Positions 60,371 through 64,000 of a DNA stretch of 64,000 nucleotides are shown here, piece after piece. Position numbers and translations under genes: made by a program. The notes beneath the pieces were generated by a model, which had not been told where the DNA came from, made no database searches, and worked only from the letters and a program-made list of their open reading frames with translations. Source of the stretch: Amblyomma americanum (Eukaryota; Arthropoda; Arachnida; Ixodida; Ixodidae); contig NC_135500.1 in assembly GCF_052857255.1 (NCBI RefSeq), positions 160,077,189 to 160,141,188 of the forward strand, given 5' to 3'. Numbering within the stretch: position 1 is the first letter of the stretch; each line of letters opens with the position of its first letter.

Positions 60371-61060
60371 AGTTTTACACCTGCGTTGCTCGGAATTTCG
60401 CGACCCGACTCCTCTCGTGGAGACGGCGCACCGAAAACGACGACACGGTGAACACAACCGTTATCCTCGTCCTGCACCAACCTCAAGTGCGACTTGAAAA
60501 ATAAGACACACAACCTGAGCAAAAGACAGGGCGTATAGAAAGGATGTCTGGGGCCGAGATATCGACCTGGGCGCCCCATGGGCAGCTGGGCGCAGGCGGA
60601 GGACGCGCCCGAGAGCCGAAAAAACAGAGTGGTTGGAAGGAAAACGAGAGGTGTGGATGCGACGAGCTGCGGACAGACAGGGTGTTGCATAAACTATGCA
60701 TGATTCGCTATCTGTGCTTTTGCGTCCACGCAAAAAAAGGCTTTTCCCGCAGCACAGCACGTAGTATTTGCAGCGAGGCCTGCCGGTCACTGCCCCGTGC
60801 AGTGAACAAAAAATAATAAATAAGCCGGCACACATGAGACTGATGTCATCAACTATGCGGCTGCGGCTGCTCTCGAAGCAGGAGACTCTAGCAGCCCGTA
60901 TCACGTCAGAGAGAAAAGTTGCGTTGGACTGCTCAGTGGTAGGCGTGAAAATGCGGCACGCATTCTGTATACGGCACAGGAAGCTCCCGCAACAGCGGAC
61001 GACAAGAGAAGATGGAAGAGCAAAGATAGAAGAGCTCAAGGAATCTAAGCACTCCTTACC
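60371..61060. other. GC-richer block with long unassigned frames
   Basis: Minus-strand frames of 144 codons (60256-60690) and 192 codons (60461-61039) overlap each other and a 109-codon plus-strand frame (60768-61097). Three overlapping frames at higher GC are best explained by fewer stop codons. None has a motif. A minus-strand GCAGGTGTAA (60372-60381) would fit a splice donor. Confidence 0.35.
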
Positions 61061-62380
61061 TACACTGATGTGGTGTCTTAGTGTTAAAGCATTTTAGGCG
61101 CGCTAGGCAGAAAACGGAAAGCTAAATGTAGAAAAAATAGCTTTAGCTTCCTGGTATTACCGAAGCGCTACAATTGAACCTCGTTTGAAATAAGTCGAAA
61201 GGGCGCGTTGTGCGCCTTCATACAGCGCCCACCTCGTCGCCGAATATATGTCTGAACCCGATGTGTGAACCTTTACAACGCACGCCCGTTCGTTCCGCAG
61301 CCCACCTAGGCTTCAGAACCTTAAAACGGTTCTCGGAGGTATAATGTCTCAAAGGACAGGGGTACCAGTTCATAATATTCACCTTGGTTTTCTAGGGGCT
61401 GAAGCTAATTTGTTCTACTGCCTGGCTTTGGCTGGCTTCGCCGCATATTACAGGAATACGCGGGACACAACGCTTTTTGCGTGACGTAATGGCATATTAT
61501 TCTGTTCAGCTGAGTCACATTCGTAACATAGAATGTGATAAGCGTGATTGGCAGCGAAAAGCATGGATACAAAGTGAAGACTGAATGTACAGGTCCCCAC
61601 TTAGCTTGTCTGCTAAAGCTGCGGCAGCAGGCAGCCACATAAGGCGGGATGAAGGGGAAGGATGTACTATCGATAAATAACTTCGAAAAGGTAGTTCTGT
61701 GCAAGATGTACGTGGTAATGTTTGACTATGCGAAGTGCCTGGAAGGCACATGTCAGGCGGAGAAACGGTATTTGTACTCTGGAGAGCGATCTATTTGAGA
61801 ATACAAATATGGCCTTGGGATATTCCATTGCTTTGAGCAAACTGCGTTACTTCTCATGCTGCGTAGATTGCATTCACGGGAAATATTTAAATGCTTGGGA
61901 ACCAGTCATTGCCCGCTCAAGCAAGTGAGTACGCTATTTTATTTCCAAGCACATTCATCTCATCGGTGGTCCAAATATCTGTGATGTGTCTGCCCTTATG
62001 CTGACTACAGACGTTTACTGCTCTCAGTGGAACGCTGTTATCGGTATTGTTCCTGCATTAATTTATTGAATCTATAAATATTGTGGGAGATGGAGCGTCT
62101 TCGTCTAGTGGTACCTCCTGTTGATACTTAAACGCTTCTTTGACGGCTACAGTTTCGGCCACGCGGCAATGATTGTGCGTAATTTCTGATAGTACCCTTC
62201 TTCATGACTGTTTCTCAAGTCTAACAACTTTTGTTCTTCTTTACTTGTCTTCTTTCTCAGCAGCGGCATAAAAGAAGTGGCAATTTTCTCGATCCCTGGG
62301 TTAAGCTTTGGGCAGTAAAGTGTTGTAAGCATTTCTTCATTTCTATTTTGATGTCTTGTTATGGGCTCATGTCTGTCTTT
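61061..62380. other. spacer without recognisable gene
   Basis: Frames of up to 99 codons (61405-61704, minus), none with a motif. No repeat is recognised until the target-site duplication at 62381. Confidence 0.45.
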
Positions 62381-62392
62381 ACATTCTGAGTA

Positions 62393-62627
62393 GCCGCCGT
62401 GGTGGCTGAGTGGTTACGGCGCTCGGCTGCTGGCCCGAAAGACGCGGGTTCGATTCCGGCCGCGGCGGTCGAATTTCGATGAACGCGAAATTCTAGAGGG
62501 CCGTGTACTGTGCGATGCCAGTGTACTTTAAAGAAGCCCAGGCGGTCGAAATTGCCGGAGCCCTTCACTACGGCGTCTCTCATAGCCTCTGTTACTTTGG
62601 GACGGACGTTAAACCCCTATAAACCAA
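62393..62627 (+). mobile_element. family B SINE, complete, perfect target-site duplication
   Basis: Head with box A TGGCTGAGTGG (62403-62413) and box B GGTTCGATTCC (62447-62457), both fitting the polymerase III consensus. The body carries the GCGGTCGAAATTGCCGGAGC stretch, and the element ends in a short AAACC-type tail (62611-62627). A 12-bp exact duplication, ACATTCTGAGTA, flanks it (62381-62392 and 62628-62639). The exact duplication and intact boxes point to a younger insertion than the 45.3 kb copy. Confidence 0.93.
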
Positions 62628-62639
62628 ACATTCTGAGTA

Positions 62640-63753
62640 TATACGGGATTTCTCCTTCTTTCTTTTTTTCTTTCCGTGGGCTCTTATTGGATTAGCAACT
62701 ATATAAACAGGATGCTTCTAACATACCTAATTAACGCCAGTTCGTGAGGGCACAAAGACGCGACTGCTGGTATGCAGTGATGACATGGACCATTCATTAT
62801 CGCCTTTTCACGATTGCCTGAAACAGCCTGAAGAACATTGCAGGGCCATGGTTACATTCTCTCCTTCTGCTCTTTCACTGAGCTGTGTGGGAAATTGCCC
62901 TACCAGCATATATCTGTGGCTAAGTTGCAAACGGGACGAAAATCTACAAGCAGTACAGAACAGAAGAAACAACCACCGTCTAACTAAAATGCGTTATACC
63001 TTATTTTAATTATATTAGAGATCGGCCCTAAAGCTTAGAAAAATAAAAGTATGTGTGAAATTCGCGAATTGTTCGTAGTTACAAGTACATAATTATCTAC
63101 ACGAGGGGGCGTTCTCAATGATATCTCACAGGACGCCTTTTTGCGTTGCAGTTGCGGCAGTGTATGACCAACAACAAAGCTGTTGAGTTCCGTTACTACG
63201 CGATTGCTCAGCCTAATTAGGTGCAGATCATAACTAGACTGACGCCGAGCACTATTCGTTGCTGTAATGGAGATTTGTCTTGGCGATGTTGCGATAATGT
63301 GGGATGTATTTCATAAAGTGGCAATCATTGATAGTTTAAATGGCTTTCGGGCCGCTCCACATAGACGAACAAGAGCTTTCGCAACACCGCGTGTTCTCAA
63401 TGGTGTGGTTCCCGTTTCCGTGAGACATTAATCGCAGAAAAGGATTACATTTCATACGAGGTAGGAAGTCACGAAGTGGTACTTTTGGAAGAGTCCATTA
63501 TGAACGTAAACAGGAAGATAAAACAAGAAATTTGAAATAAATAATAGCAGCTGCCATTCTACAGGTCCTGCCTGTTAATTTTTTAAGAAATTCTTTCTTA
63601 ACATTGCAGCTGTTCATACTTTTTTCGAGGGTATCGAAAGCACAAGACAAAAGGAAGCGAATGAGTACAAACTGCGCCTGCGCATACAAGACGGGACGTA
63701 AGGCGCATAAGTGAACAGACAAAGCGCAGACCCATTCGTTAGTTCCCTTGAAG
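62640..63753. other. spacer without recognisable gene
   Basis: AT-rich. A 74-codon plus-strand frame (62785-63009) has no motif. A 135-codon minus-strand frame (63498-63905) begins inside the inverted repeat that follows and is probably not a gene. Confidence 0.45.
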
Positions 63754-63999
63754 ATGATGACCTTTAGCCAGTCTGAGTAGAGTCTCACTCGCCTCCAACC
63801 TTTTGATTTCATGATCTTGCACATCCTGCGAGTGTGCCCCCATGAAGGACCTGGGACGCCAGAGAGCCAGAACTTCTGGGACGCCAGAAGTTGAGGTGGG
63901 ACCACCTTCCTGGGTGCATGCTCGCAGGATGGGCAAGATCATGAAATCAGAAGGTTGGAGGCGAGTGAGGCTCTACTCAGACTGGCTAAAGGTCATCAT
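63754..63999. repeat. long inverted repeat, 95-bp arms
   Basis: Arms 63754-63848 and 63905-63999 pair without indels and with about 7 mismatches by eye (near 93 percent). The 56-nt spacer holds a second perfect hairpin (AACTTCTGG 63871-63879, CCAGAAGTT 63884-63892, loop GACG) and a direct repeat GGGACGCCAGA (63853-63863 and 63879-63889). The outer limit on the right coincides with the window end, but on the left pairing already fails at 63753, so the repeat may end there. It could be a foldback transposon, a small inverted duplication or a hairpin RNA source. Confidence 0.92.
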
Positions 64000-64000
64000 T

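Noticed and set aside
60256..61097. Overlapping frames of 144, 192 and 109 codons on both strands
   Set aside because: Higher GC lowers stop frequency. The frames overlap each other and none shows a domain or a splice structure.
1..64000. CRISPR array, bacterial operon, phage or viral gene cluster
   Set aside because: No regularly spaced repeats, no dense same-strand coding and no ribosome-binding-site pattern. The retroelement content is eukaryotic.

Overview
The window looks like nuclear DNA of a hard tick (Ixodidae). The best pointer is a set of tRNA-derived SINEs whose sequence, with a GCCGCGGTGGCTCAGTGG head and a CCCCAGGTGGTCGAAATTATT-type body, I recognise as the Ruka type described from Rhipicephalus. 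AT-rich spacer, short poly-A or TTA/TTTA-tailed retroelement ends and the absence of long reading frames also fit a large arthropod genome. The genus is not resolved.

I found no intact protein-coding gene. Most open frames are under 130 codons and scattered as expected by chance, and several of the longer ones lie inside transposable elements. What can be supported is a record of transposition. Family A (Ruka-type) SINEs lie at 4.2 kb (complete, with target-site duplication), 1.5 kb and 31.7 kb (both fold-backs), 27.0 kb (part of a chimera) and 2.7 kb (fragment). Family B SINEs lie at 45.3 kb and 62.4 kb (both with target-site duplications) and in the 26.8 kb half of the chimera. A decayed tRNA-like repeat occurs twice near 38 kb. 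A 233-bp solo LTR lies at 22.2 kb.

LINE pieces are a decayed reverse-transcriptase region at 15.4-15.7 kb (minus), two 3' ends of one family at 38.8-39.2 kb (minus) and 46.45-46.9 kb (plus), and TTTA-tailed 3' ends at 56.6 kb and 57.8 kb. A Penelope-like element endonuclease (GIY-YIG) relic lies at 42.7-43.25 kb (minus).

Other structure includes a 132-bp tandem duplication at 33.5 kb, a minisatellite at 52.2 kb, a diverged direct repeat at 11.5-11.8 kb, a 15-bp perfect hairpin at 6.8 kb, and a 95-bp-arm inverted repeat that runs into the right edge of the window. Two places could belong to host genes: a GC-rich stretch at 20.0-20.4 kb with a TATA box correctly spaced from an Inr-like site, and a C2H2 zinc-finger-like exon relic at 36.2-36.4 kb (minus).

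The most informative items are structural. Two SINEs carry an inverted copy of their own body at the 5' end, with different breakpoints, which fits repeated snap-back self-priming during reverse transcription. One insertion joins two SINE families inside a single pair of target-site duplications, which fits template switching during integration. No gene cluster or defence-like system is visible.
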